From assembly GCF_029407905.1 (NCBI RefSeq), contig NC_073629.1:52994801-53058800 (forward strand): a DNA stretch of 64,000 bases, given 5' to 3'. Every line of letters begins with the position of its first letter. Position 1 is the stretch's first letter. Positions 21,150-32,420 of this stretch are shown here, piece after piece. The DNA comes from Bubalus kerabau. Its lineage: Eukaryota; Chordata; Mammalia; Artiodactyla; Bovidae. Position numbers and translations under genes: made by a program. Below the pieces are notes generated by a model. The model was not told the DNA's origin and did not search any database. It worked only from the letters and a program-made list of their open reading frames with translations.

Positions 21150-21362
21150 TCCCTGGTGGCTCAGACAGTAAAGAATCCACCTGCAATTTGGGAGACCTGG
21201 ATTCAATCCCTGGGTCAGGAAGATCTCCTGGGGAAGGGAATGGCTACCCACTCCAGTATTCTTGCCTGGAGAATTGCATGGACAGAGGAGCCTGGCGGGC
21301 TGCAGTCCATGAGGTTGCAAAGAGTCAGACACAACTGAATGACTAACACTTCCACACTTTCA
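21150..21362 (+). mobile_element. Bov-tA SINE
   Basis: ATCCCTGGTGGCTCAGACAG, then GATTCAATCCCTGGGTCAGG, then GAGTCAGACACAACTGAATG is a full-length, moderately conserved copy. Its ACACTTTCACAC end follows at 21352-21364. Confidence 0.95.
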
Positions 21363-21787
21363 CACTGATGGGTTATGTCAGAGTAGGATCAGGGCCAGGG
21401 GTTATGTGTCAGCCCCTCCAAGGCAGAGGCCTCCTGCTCAGCCGCAGCAGAGCGGAGAGTCCTACATGTTCCTAGTCTGTCAGCCCCAGCCAGTGGCACC
21501 AATCCCCTCATTCTTAACCCATGGACCACACTGTGTGTTCAGGCAAACAGTCAATTCAGAGGAACCTAGTATGTGCCGTGAGATTAGCCTGCCTTCTGCA
21601 AGCCTGGGGATGCAGGTAGGGCAACTTGGAAGCCTCTCTGTGCCCTTGAGGCTGTCTGCGCCTTCTTTTAATCCTTCTGCAACCCCCTAATTTCTGAAAT
21701 CTTGTCACTGCTTCTAAACACTTCCTCTGCAATGCTCTTGTTTCCCATCTGCAACCTCAGCTCCTCCATGACACCTTGTCAAACTTG
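21363..21787. other. unique DNA, nothing recognised
   Basis: A 94-codon frame at 21406-21690 has no recognisable features. Confidence 0.5.
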
Positions 21788-21799
21788 GGCCAGCCCCAT

Positions 21800-22030
21800 G
21801 TGTGCATGCATGCATGCTCAGTCCTTCAGTTGTGTCCAGCTCTTCATGACTTCATGGACTGTGGCCCAGCAGGCTCCTCTGTCCTTGGCATTTCCCAGGC
21901 AAGAACACTGACCTGGGTTGCCATTTCCTTCTCTGGGGGATCTTCCCGACCCAGGGATCAAACCCTCGTCTCTTGCACCTTCTGTACTAGCAGTGGAGTT
22001 CTCTAGGACTGTACCACCTGGGAAGCCCCA
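21800..22030 (-). mobile_element. Bov-tA SINE
   Basis: The antisense copy runs from CATGCTCAGTCCTTCAGTTG to GACTGTACCACCTGGGAAGC. A perfect 12-bp TSD, GGCCAGCCCCAT, lies at 21788-21799 and 22031-22042. Confidence 0.96.
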
Positions 22031-22042
22031 GGCCAGCCCCAT

Positions 22043-23600
22043 CCCAGAGCCCATGTCTGACTTGAAAAACAGATGCACCGCTTCCCTTCTCACATTTAAA
22101 ACCAGGGACCTGTCTGGTTCATCCTTGCTTCAGTCCAAGTCCCTAATAATTCCCTTCCATGCTGTCTCATGTCTCTCAAAACTGCTCCTGTTACAAAATC
22201 AGATCATAATATGGGAATGGCACCACATTCCTATGTGGACAGCTCAAAATGCAAGAGTATTGACATTCCAGGGCCACTTGTGATGAAGGGCAGATGAGAG
22301 CTGATAAATACGTATTTCCTTCTTTCATCCCCTGTGGACGTTCTAAAACACTCTTCATATGGATCCTCAGAAAATTCCACAGGGTCAAGACCTATTGCCC
22401 ATGCTGTGGTCAACGTAGCAACAAATCCTTTTGTTGGCTTCCCTTCCTTCTCTGTTGCTTTTCCCTCACTCCCGCCCCCTGCGGCCACATTCTCAAGTAA
22501 ACTACTTGTATGTAAGCCTTTGTCTCAGGCTCTGATTTTAAGGGGACTAGGGAGGTGGGCAGAAAATAAGTGACCATTTTTTGAGACCACCACTCCACTC
22601 GAGTAGTATAGCTCCCTGCTATGGACTACAGTGATTTTTTTTTTGTCTCTATTCAGTTTTTTCATCCTGAAGACATGATAGGATCCTAAACCTCCTTCTT
22701 CTTTCAAAGTCACTACAGATTTAAGTGTCATGAAAAGATTAGGAGGAAGATCTGATCTTGGCAGAACATAGCCAACATCTCAGCCAAAGCCTTGGTAAGG
22801 GCGGGGCCTCCATAAGGCAGATGAAGATGTGAATTTGGATAGAAAATAAGAGCTACTCCTGCTATGAAGATATAATAATTATTTTGGGAAGAAGACTCTC
22901 TCAGGACTGACATAGCATGCAAAGATTATTGCTCATCACATAAATGCAGGCATCTGGGCTGAGGCTGCAAGTCTATCTTCAACCTGCTCCCTTGGGCTTC
23001 TCCACATCTCTCTCCCGGTAGCAGTCAAGGGTCCAGACCCCTTGTTTCCTTAAACGATGGTTACTTTTAATCAACATCATTGCCTCTTCTCCCCATATAC
23101 ACTCTCAATTAGTAGGAGGGCAGTGTCATCACTGTAGTCTGAAGATGTGCCGAGGGAAATCAGGAAGATGAAACAAATCAAGAGAATCCCCACTGCTGCC
23201 CCATTTGCATCTTATCTCAGCAGCTGAGGTGTACAGTGAACATCCCCGAGTGCCTTCCTTGATTTCCCTCCAACTTCTTGAGCACGGGCAGAACAGGAGT
23301 GTGCCAGCCTCTTACCAAGCTCTGAAATAACATTTATTCCTTTTTCCAGATGCTTATTTAGAGGTGATTTTATATGGAGACTTTCTGCTAAAATGGGTGT
23401 TATCTTTCCAATTATTTTCATTCTGTTGACCTGTATTTACTTTTGGATGAAATAGTTTATTCTTTAAGAATCCCAGACTTGGAATAAAATCGTGGTACCT
23501 ATAATAAATTACACAAAAGACACTTCCTGTTTTTCTCCTAAATCTAATGGTAATCTAATGATCGCTCATGAGTACCCCAAATCACTGCAGCCAGAATCAT
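22043..23600. other. unique DNA, nothing recognised
   Basis: About 1.5 kb without a repeat I can name. Overlapping short frames at 22191-22598 on both strands share no domain. No exon can be supported. Confidence 0.5.
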
Positions 23601-23604
23601 CTCA

Positions 23605-24231
23605 GTGGTCATTAACCTGATGTCAAAACCAGACAAAGACATTATAAGAGAAGAAAATTACAGACATATATGCCTCCTTTAAGAATGTGCAAAACTCCTT
23701 AACAAAATTGACGTCATAACTAAGTGGGGTTTATCCTAGACTTGTGAGATTAGTCACATGAAAGAAATCAATTAGTATAATTCACCACAACAAAAACTAA
23801 AAAAAAAAAAACAAACCACGTATGCTCATCATAATAAATATTTTAAAAGCATTTGAGAAAATTCAACATCCATTTACTATTTTAAAAATATATATTCTAG
23901 CAAAGAGGGAATGGAAGAGGATGCTTTCAAACTGATAACGAGGATATCATCTCAAAAAAATTACTGCTAATTCACCGGGCTTAATGGTAAAAGAGTGTAT
24001 GTTTTACCTTTAAGACCAGAAACAAGGAAAGGTTGTCAGCTGTCACCACTTCTGTTCAGCATTGTTTTGGAGATCTTAGAGTAATAAAGCAAGAAAAAGA
24101 AACAAAGTCTACAGCATGTAGACTGTAAAAGAATAACTAAAGCTGTCTTTGTTTGCAAAATTGTCCCTAATCATTCATGATAGACAAACCTTAGATATCT
24201 ACAAACTAGAGAAATAGTTCTTGCAAACCTA
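23605..24231 (+). mobile_element. old L1, ORF2 part 1
   Basis: ATGTCAAAACCAGACAAAGA, then TTTGAGAAAATTCAACATCC, then CACCACTTCTGTTCAGCATT is L1 ORF2 (the reverse-transcriptase half) on the plus strand, full of stops and frame changes. This is the first piece of a host element that later insertions scatter across 15 kb. Confidence 0.85.
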
Positions 24232-24242
24232 CAAAACAGATT

Positions 24243-24446
24243 TTGTGACATAGACTCTTTGTGACACTATGGAGTGTAGAACGTCAAGCTCCTCTGTCCA
24301 TGGGATTTTCTAGGCAACAATACTAGAGTAGTCTGTCATTTCCGACTCCAGGGGATCTTCCTGACTCAGGTATTGAACCCATGTCCCTTGTGTCTCCTGC
24401 ATTGGCAGATGGATTCTTTACCAACTGCACCACCTGGGAAGCCCCG
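24243..24446 (-). mobile_element. Bov-tA SINE nested in the old L1
   Basis: The antisense copy runs from GACTCTTTGTGACACTATGG to CTGCACCACCTGGGAAGCCC. A perfect 11-bp TSD, CAAAACAGATT, lies at 24232-24242 and 24447-24457, and L1 sequence continues on both sides. Confidence 0.95.
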
Positions 24447-24457
24447 CAAAACAGATT

Positions 24458-25165
24458 ACCGGAGCTAATTAATAAGACAGTTTAGTGAAGCTGTAGGATA
24501 TAAGGTCAATATACAAAAGTCATTTGTTTTCCTCTATACTAGCAATAAACAATCAAAAATTGAAATTATATCATTTAGAATCCTATCAAAAATATGAAAT
24601 ACTTAGAGATAAACTTAACAAGCTACATATAAGACCAGGTCAATGAAAACCATATACCATTATTGACGGAGTTAAAGAACACCTAAAAAGTGGAGAGATG
24701 TAGCATGCTAATGGATTAAAAGATTTAATATTGTACAGTCTTCCCAAATTAATCTATAGATTCAATGTAATCTCATCAAAAATACCATTTTTTTTTTTGT
24801 AGAAAGTGACAAGCTGATTCTTAAGTTTATACGAAAGTACAAAGGGCCTAGAAATAGCAAAAACAATTTTGGAAAAGAACAAAGTTGCAAAACTTATGCT
24901 ACCTGATTTTAAGGTGTATCATGAAACTACAATTACCAAGAGACTATGGTATTGGCATAGACATGCAGATCAATGTAATAGAACAGAGAGTCTAGAAATA
25001 GACCCATAAATATAGGGTCAGTTAATTTTTGATGGGGATACCAATGCAGTTCAATAGGTAAAGGATAATCTTTTCAATAAGTGATGCTTAGGAAAAAAAG
25101 AAAGAGAAAGAGAAAGGAAGAAGAGAAAAGGGAAAAAAAGGAAGAAAGAAAAAGATTTTGACCAA
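24458..25165 (+). mobile_element. old L1, ORF2 part 2
   Basis: CTATACTAGCAATAAACAAT, then CTTAGAGATAAACTTAACAA, then GAGACTATGGTATTGGCATA, then AATTTTTGATGGGGATACCA follows the ORF2 order. An A/G-rich run at 25090-25155 sits at its right edge, just before a BovB insertion. Confidence 0.88.
25090..25155. repeat. A/G-rich low-complexity tract
   Basis: A purine-only stretch of AAAG, GAAA and GGAAG units, about 65 bases long, lies at the edge of the old L1 piece. Confidence 0.85.
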
Positions 25166-25170
25166 TATAC

Positions 25171-26838
25171 CATCAGATCAGATCAGTCGCTCAGTCGTGT
25201 CCGACTCTTTGCGACCCCATGAATCGCAGCATGCCAGGCCTCCCTGTCCATCACCAACTCCCAGAGTTCACTCAGACTCATGTCCATCGAGTCAGTGATG
25301 CCATCCAGCCATCTCATCCTCTGTCGTCCCCTTCTCCTCTTGCCCCCAATCCCTCCCAGCATCAGAGTCTTTTCCAATGAGTCAACTCTTCACATGAGGT
25401 GGCCAAAGTACTGGAGTTTCAGCTTCAGCATCATTCCTTCCAAAGAAATCCCAGGGCTGATCTCCTTCAGAATGCACTGGTTGGATCTCCTGGCAGTCTA
25501 AGAGACTCTCAAGAGTCTTCTCCAACACCACAGTTCAAAAGCATCAATTCTTCGGCACTCAGCCTTCTTCACAGTCCAACTTTCACATCCATACATGACC
25601 ACAGGAAAAACCATAGCCTTGACTAGACGAACCTTTGTTGGCAAAGTAATGTCTCTGCTTTTCAATATGCTATCTAGGTTGGTCATAACTTTCCTTCCAA
25701 GGAGTAAGTGTCTTTTAATTTCATGGCTGCAGTCACCATCTGCAGTGATTTTGGAGCCCAGAAAAATAAAGTCTGACACTGTTTCCACTGTTTCCCTATC
25801 TATTTCCCATGAAGTGATGGGACCAGATGCCATAATCTTCGTTTTCTGAATGTTGAGCTTTAAGCCAACTTTTTCACTCTCCACTTTCACCTTCATCAAG
25901 AGGCTTTTTAGTTCCTCTTCACTTTCTGCCATAAGGATGGTGTCATCTGCACATCTGAGGTTATTGATATTTCTCCTGGCAATCTTGATTCCAGCTTGTG
26001 TTTCTTCCAGTCCAGCGTTTCTCATGATGTACTCTGCATATACGTTAAACAAGCAGGGTGACAATATACAGCCTTGACGTACTCCTTTTCCTATTTGGAA
26101 CCAGTCTGTTGTTCCGTGTCCAGTTCTAACTGTTGCTTCCTGACCTGCATACAAATTTCTCAAGAGGCAGGTCAGGTGGTCTGGTATTCCCATCTCTTTC
26201 AGAATTTTCCACAGTTTATTGTGATCCACACAGTCAAAGGCTTTGGCATAGTCAATAAAGCAGAAATAGATGTTTTTCTGGAACTCTCTTGCTTTTTCCA
26301 TGATCCAGCAGATGTTGGCAATTTGATCTCTGGTTCCTCGGCCTTTTCTAAAACCAGCTTGAACATCTGGAAGTTCACGGTTCATATATTGCTGAAGCCT
26401 GGCTTGGAGAATTTTAAGCATTAATTTACTAGCGTGTGAGATGAGTGCAATTGTGCGGTAGTTTGAGCATTCTTTGGCATTGCCTTTCTTTGGGATTGGA
26501 ATGAAAACTGACCTTTTCCGGTCCTGTGGCCACTGCTGAGTTTTCCAAATTTGCTGGCAGATTGAGTGCAACACTTCCACAGCATCATCTTTCAGGATTT
26601 GAAATAGCTCAACTGGAATTCCATCACCTTCACTAGCTTTGTTCGTAGTGATGCTTTCTAAGGCCCACTTGACTTCACATTCCAGGATATCTGGCTCTAG
26701 GTCAGTGATCACACCATCGTGATTATCTGGGTCATGAAGATCTTTTTTGTATAGTTCTTCTGTGTATTCTTGCCACCTCTTCTTAATATCTTCTGCTTCT
26801 GTTAGGTCCATACCATTTCTGTCCTTTATCGAGCCCAT
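25171..26838 (-). mobile_element. BovB (RTE-class LINE), copy 1, 5'-truncated
   Basis: Its 3' end is at the left: CATCAGATCAGATCAGTCGC, then GACTCTTTGCGACCCCATGA. The copy runs antisense for about 1.67 kb against roughly 3.2 kb for a full BovB. It covers most of the reverse transcriptase and the whole C-terminal region. CAATAT on both sides (25163 and 26839) is a weak possible TSD. It sits inside the old L1. Confidence 0.92.
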
Positions 26839-26841
26839 CAA
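25498..26841 (-). pseudogene. BovB reverse transcriptase, 447-codon partial frame
   Basis: This frame encodes the RTE-type reverse transcriptase that copies BovB RNA at nicked target DNA. It has no stop for 447 codons. RT landmarks are in order: FIDYAKAFD at residues 195-203, GVRQGCILSP at 253-262, and CADD at 297-300, where Y is the usual first residue (copy 2 keeps YADD). The endonuclease domain is missing through 5' truncation, and the frame stops before the C-terminal segment, which lies in a separate frame at 25183-25377. The first few residues come from flanking DNA. It is a dead partial copy, not a host gene. Confidence 0.88.
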
Positions 26842-26859
26842 TATTAAAAAAAAATTTGA

Positions 26860-26953
26860 AATTTGAAATGGATAATAAACCTAAATGTAAGAAATAACAC
26901 TATTAAAATTCTGGGGAAAAAAGCACAGAATGAAAGCTGAATGACCTAGGATT
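26860..26953 (+). mobile_element. old L1, part 3 (end of ORF2)
   Basis: GGATAATAAACCTAAATGTA, then AAAATTCTGGGGAAAAAAGC is the ORF2 segment that follows the piece ending at 25165. Confidence 0.7.
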
Positions 26954-26970
26954 TGGAAGATATATATATC

Positions 26971-27232
26971 GGAGAAGGCAATGGCACCCCACTCCAGTAC
27001 TCTTGCTTGGAAAATTCCATGGACGGAGGAGCCTTTAGGCTGCAGTCCATGGGGTCGCTGAGAGTCAGACATGACTGAGCGACTTCACTTTCACTTTTCA
27101 CTTTCATGCATTGGAGAAGGAAATGGCAGCCCACTCCAGTGTTCTTGCCTGGAGAATCCCAGGGATAGAGGAGCCTGATGGGCTGCCGTCTATGGGGTCG
27201 CACAGAGTCGGACACGACTGAAGTGACTTAGC
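26971..27232 (+). mobile_element. BOV-A2 SINE in the tail of an L1
   Basis: Both monomers are present: GGAGAAGGCAATGGCACCCC starts the first, CACTTTCATGCATTGGAGAA is the linker, and GACTGAAGTGACTTAGCA ends the second. It lies between (TA)n sequence at 26961-26969 and 27233-27261, so it inserted into the A/T-rich tail of the minus-strand L1. Confidence 0.96.
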
Positions 27233-27235
27233 ATA

Positions 27236-27273
<38 letters not shown>

Positions 27274-27746
27274 GGAATAGCTTCTAAAATATATATATAT
27301 TTTATTGCTTTATTGAATTTTGCTGTTTTCTACCAAACCTCAACATGAATCAGTCATAGGTGTACATATATCCCCTCCCTTTTAAAACTCCTTCCCATAT
27401 CCCTCCCTATCCCTCCCCTCTAGGTTGATATAGCACCCCTGTTTGAGTTTTCTGAGCCATACAGCAAATTTCCCTTGGCTATCTATTTTACATATGGTAA
27501 TGTAAGCATGTTACTCTTTCCATACATCTCACCCCCTCCTCCCCTGTCCCCATGTCTATAAGTCTATTCCCTATGTCTGTTTCTCCATTGTTGCCCTGTA
27601 AATAAATTCTTCAGTGCTATCTTTCTAGATTCCATATATATGTGTTAGAACACGGTATTTATTTTTCTCTTTCTGACTCACTTAACTCTGTATAATAGGT
27701 TCTAGGTTCATCCACCTCATTAGAACCGACTCAAATGTGTTCCTTT

Positions 27747-30700
27747 TCATGGCTGAGTAACATTCCATTGTATAAATACACACCACAACTTCTTTATCCA
27801 TTCATCTGTCGATGGACATCTAGGTTGCTTCCAAGTTCTAGCTATTGTAAATAGTGCTGCAGTGAACAATGGGATACATGTGTCTTTTTCAATTTTGGTT
27901 TCCTCAGGGTATACGCCTAGGAGTGGGATTGCTGGGTCATATGGTGGTTTTATTCCTAGTTTTTTAAGGAATCTCCATATCGTTTTCCATAGTGGCTGTA
28001 TCAATTTACATTCCCACCAACAGTGCAAGAGTGTTCCTTTTCTCCACACCCTTTCCAGCATTTATTGTTTGTAGACTTTTTGATGAGGGCCAGTCTAACC
28101 AGTCTAACCTGTTTTAGGTGATATCTCATTGTAGTTTTGATTTCCATTTCTCTAATAATGAGTGATGTTGAGCATCTTTTCCTGTGTTTGTTAGCCATCT
28201 ATCTGTAGGTCTTCTTTGGAGAAATGTCTGTTTAGGTCTTTTCCCCACTTTTTGATTGGGTTGTTTTTCTGGTATTGAGTTGTATGAACTGCTTGTATAT
28301 TTTGGAAATTAATCCTTTGTCAGTTGTTTCATTTGCTGTTTTCTCCCATTCTGAGAGTTTTCTTTTCACCTTGCTTATAGTTTCCTTTGCTGTGCAAAAG
28401 CTTTTAAGTTTAATCAGGTCCCACTTGTTTACTTTTGTTTTTATTTCCATTACTCTAGGAGGTGGGTCATAGAGGAGCTTGCTTTGATTTATGTCATTGA
28501 GTGTTCTGTCTATGTTTTCCTCTAAGAGTTTTATAGTTTCTGGTCTTATATTTGGGTCTTTAGTCCATTTTTAGTTTATCTTTGTGTGTGCTGTTAGGAA
28601 GTGTTCTAATTTCATTCTTTTACATGTAGCTGTCCAGTTTTCCCAGCACCATTTACTGAAGAGGCTGTCTTTGCTCCATTGTATATTCTTGATTCCTTTG
28701 TCAAAAATAAAGTACCCATAGGTGCATGGGTTTATTTCTGGGCTTTCTATCTTGCTCCATTGGTCTATATTTCTGTTTTTGTGCCAGTACCATACTGTCT
28801 TGATGACTGTAGCTTTGTAGTATAACCTGAAGTCAGGAAGCTTGATTCCTCCAGTTCCATTCTTCTTTCTCAAGACTGCTTTGGCTGTTCGGGGTCTTTT
28901 GTGTTTCCATATGAACCGTGAAATTTTTTGTTCTAGTTCTGTGAAAAATGCCATTGGTAATTTGATAGGGATCGCATTAAATCTGTAGATTGCATTTGGT
29001 AGTATAGTCATTTTCATAATGTGTATTCTTCCTACCCAGGAACATGGAATATCTATCTCTCCATCTGTTTATGTCATCTTTGATTTCTTTCATTAGTGTC
29101 TTATAATTTTCTGTGTACAGTTCCTTTTTCTCCTTAAGTAAGTTTATTCCTAGATATTTAATTCTTTTTGTTGCAATGGTGAATGGGATTGATTCCTTAA
29201 TTGCTCTTTCTGATTTTTCATTATTAGTATATAGAAATGCAAATGATTTCTGTGTATTGATTTTGTATCCTGAAACTTTGCTAAATTCACTGATTAGCTC
29301 TAGTAATTTTCTGATACTATCTTTAGGGTTTTCTATGTACAGTATCGTGTCATCTGCAAAGAGTGAGAGCTTGACTTCTTCTTTTCTGATCTAGATTCCT
29401 TTTATTTCTGTTTCTTCTCTGATTGCAGCAGCTAGGATTTCCAGGACTATGTTGAATAATATTGGTGAAAGTGGACACTCTTGTCTTGTTCCTGATCTTA
29501 GGAGGAATGCTTTCAGCTTTTCACCATTGAGAATAATGTTTGCTGTAGGCTTATCATTCAGTTCAGTTATATATGGCCGTTACTATGTTGAGGTAGGTTT
29601 CTTCTATGCTCATTTTTTGAAGAGTTTTAATCATAAATAGGTGCTGATTTTTTTCAAAGGCTTTTTCTGCATCTATTGAGATGATCATATGGTTTTTATC
29701 TTTCAGTTTGTTAATATGGTGTATCACATTGATTGATTTGCATGTATTGAAGAACACTTGCATCCCTAGAATAAACCCAACTTGATCATGGTGTATGAGC
29801 TTTTTGATGTGTTGCTAAATTCTGTTTGCTAAAATTTTGTTGAAGATTTTTTCATCTATGTTCATCAGTGATATTGGCCTGTAGTTTTCTTTTTGTGTGT
29901 TGTCTTTGTCTGATTTTGGTATCAAGGTGATGGTGGCCTCGTAGAATGAGTTTGGAAATGTTCCTTCCTCTGCAATTTTTTGAAAGAGTTTTAGAAGGAT
30001 AGGCATTAGCTCTTCTCTAAATGTTTGATAGAATTCTCCTGTGAAACCATCCGGTCCTGGGCTTTTGTTTTTGGGGAGATTTTTGATCACAGCTTCAATT
30101 TCAGTGCTTATAATTGGGTTGTTCATAATTTCTATTTCTTCCTGTTTCAGTCTTGGAAGATTGAACTTTTCTAAGAATCTGTCCATTTCTTCCAGGTTAT
30201 CTATTTTATTGCCATATAGTTGTTCATAATAGTCTCTTATAATCATTTGTATTTCTGCATTGTCTATTGTAACATCTCCTTTTTCATTTCTAATTTTGTT
30301 GATTTGATTCTTCTCTCTTTTTTCCTAGATGAATCTGGCTAAGGGTTTGTCAATTTTGTTTATCTTCTCAAAGAACCAGCTTTTAGTTTAATTAATCTTT
30401 ACTATTGTTTCTTTCATTTCCTTTTCATATATTTCTGCTCGGATCTTTATGATTTCTTTCCATTTACTAATTTTGGGTTTTTTTCCTTCTTTTTCCAGTT
30501 GCTTTAGGTATAAAGTCAGATTGTCTATTCAATGTTTTTCTTGTTTCTTGAGGTAGGATTGTATTGGCATAAACTTCCCTTTTAGAACTGCTTTTGCTGC
30601 ATCCCATAGGTTTTGAGTTGTTGTGTTCTCATTGTTTTGTTTCTAGAAAATTTTTTATTCCCTTTTGATTTCTTCAGTAACCTGTTGGTTATCTGGAAAT

Positions 30701-31470
30701 GTTTTGTTTAATCTCCATGTGTTTGTGTTTCTTACAGTTTTTTTCTTGTAATTGATATCTGTCTCATAGTGTTGTGGTCAGAGAAGATGCTTGATACGAT
30801 TTCCATTTTCTTAAATTTACTGAGGTTTGATTTGTGACCCAAGATGTGGTCTATCCTGGAGAATGTTCCATGTGCACTTGAAAAGAAGGTGTATTCTCCT
30901 GCATTTGGGTGGAATGTCCTGAAGATAACAATGAGACCCAGCTCATCTAATGTATCATTTAAGACTTGTATTTCCTTATTAATTTTCTGTTTTGATGATC
31001 TGTCCATTGATGTGAGTGGGGTGTTAAAGTCTCCTACTATTATTGTGTTACTGTCAGTTTCTCCTTTTATGTCTGTTCGTATTTGTCTTATGTATTGAAG
31101 TGCCCTTATGTTGGGTGCATAGATATTTATGATTGTTATGTCTTCCTCTTGGATTGATCCCTTGATCATTTTGTAGTGTCCTTCCTTATCTCTTGTAATC
31201 TTCTTTATTTTAAGGTCTATTTTGTCTGATATGAGGATTGCTACTCCAGCTTTCTTTTGCTTCCTATTTGCATGAAATATATTTTTCCATCCTCTCACTT
31301 TCAGTCTATATGTGTCTTGAGGTCTGAAGTGGCTTTCTTGTAGACAGCATATATATGGTCTTGTTTTTGTATCCATTCAGCCAGTCTGTGTCTTTTGGTT
31401 GGAGCATTTAATCCATTTACATTTAAAGTAATTATTGATATATATGTTCCTATTGCCATTTTCTAATTGT
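27747..31470 (-). pseudogene. L1 ORF2 (endonuclease plus reverse transcriptase), broken
   Basis: ORF2 protein nicks target DNA and reverse-transcribes L1 RNA. The endonuclease part is an open 214-codon frame (30732-31376) with the ICCLQESHF, VGDFN and SDHN motifs. The RT starts at 29815-30246 (ENYRPISLMN), continues past DAEKAF (29563-29763), and keeps an intact FADD box at 29349-29360. The C-terminal part is at 28571-29017 and 27747-28450. Stops, for example just upstream of FADD, and several frame changes split it into at least seven pieces. The first 30 or so codons are in a different frame from the endonuclease, implying a shift near 31360. Confidence 0.9.
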
Positions 31471-31516
31471 TTGGGGTTGATTTTGTAGATCTTTTTTCTT
31501 CTGTTGTATTTCTTGA

Positions 31517-32420
31517 CTATACGAGTCCATTTAACATTTGTTGCAAAGCTGGTTTCGTGGTACTGAATTCTCTTAACTTTTGCTTGTCTGAAGAGCTTTT
31601 AACTTCTCCATCAGTTTTGAATGAGATCCTTGCTGGGTACAGTAATCTTGGTTGTAGATTTTTCCCTTTCAGTACTTTAAATATATCCTGCCATTCCCTT
31701 CTGGTCTGCAGAATTTCTATTGAAAGATCAGTTGTTAAGCATATGGGGTTTCCTTTGTATGTTACTTTTTGCTTCTCCCTTGCTGCTTTTAATATTCTTT
31801 CTTTGTGTTTAGTCTTTATTAGTTTGATTAGTATGTGTCTTGGCATGTTTCTCCTTGGGTTTTTCCTATATGGGACTCTTTGTGCCTCTTGGACTTGATT
31901 GATTGTTTCCTTTTCCATGTTGGGGAAATTTTCAACTATAATCTCTTCAAAAATTTTCCCATATGTTTCTTTTTCTCTTCTTCTTCTGGGACCTCTATAA
32001 TTCAAATGTTGGTACATTTGATATGGTCCCAGAGGTCTCTGAGACTGCCCTCAGCTCTTTTCATTCTTTTACTTTATTCTACTCTTCAGAAGTTATTTCT
32101 ACCATTTTATCTTCCAGCTCACTGATTCATCCTTCTGCTTCAGATATTCTGCTATTGATTCATTCTATAGTGTTTTTAATTTCAGTAATTGTGTTGTTTA
32201 TCTCTGTATGCTTATTCTTTAATTCTTCTAGGTCTTTGTTAGTTGATTCTTGCATTTTCTCCATTTTGTTGTCAAGGTTTTTGATCATCTTTACTATCAT
32301 TATTCTGAATTCTTTTTCAGGTAATTTTTGTATTTCCTCTTCATTTATTTGGACTTCTGTGTTTCTAGTTTGTTCCTTCATTTGTGCAGTATTTCTCTGC
32401 TTTTTCATTTTTTTTTTCAA
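31517..32420 (-). pseudogene. L1 ORF1 (RNA-binding chaperone), broken
   Basis: ORF1 protein coats L1 RNA as a coiled-coil trimer. The N-terminal 86 codons (32160-32420) are rich in E, K and N with heptad-like spacing (MIKNLDNKMEKMQE), as expected for the coiled coil. The RNA-binding half is at 31517-32017 (NYRGPRRRREKET, PRHILIKLIKTK, RREWQDIFKVLK). The two halves are separated by stops between 32018 and 32159. Confidence 0.88.
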
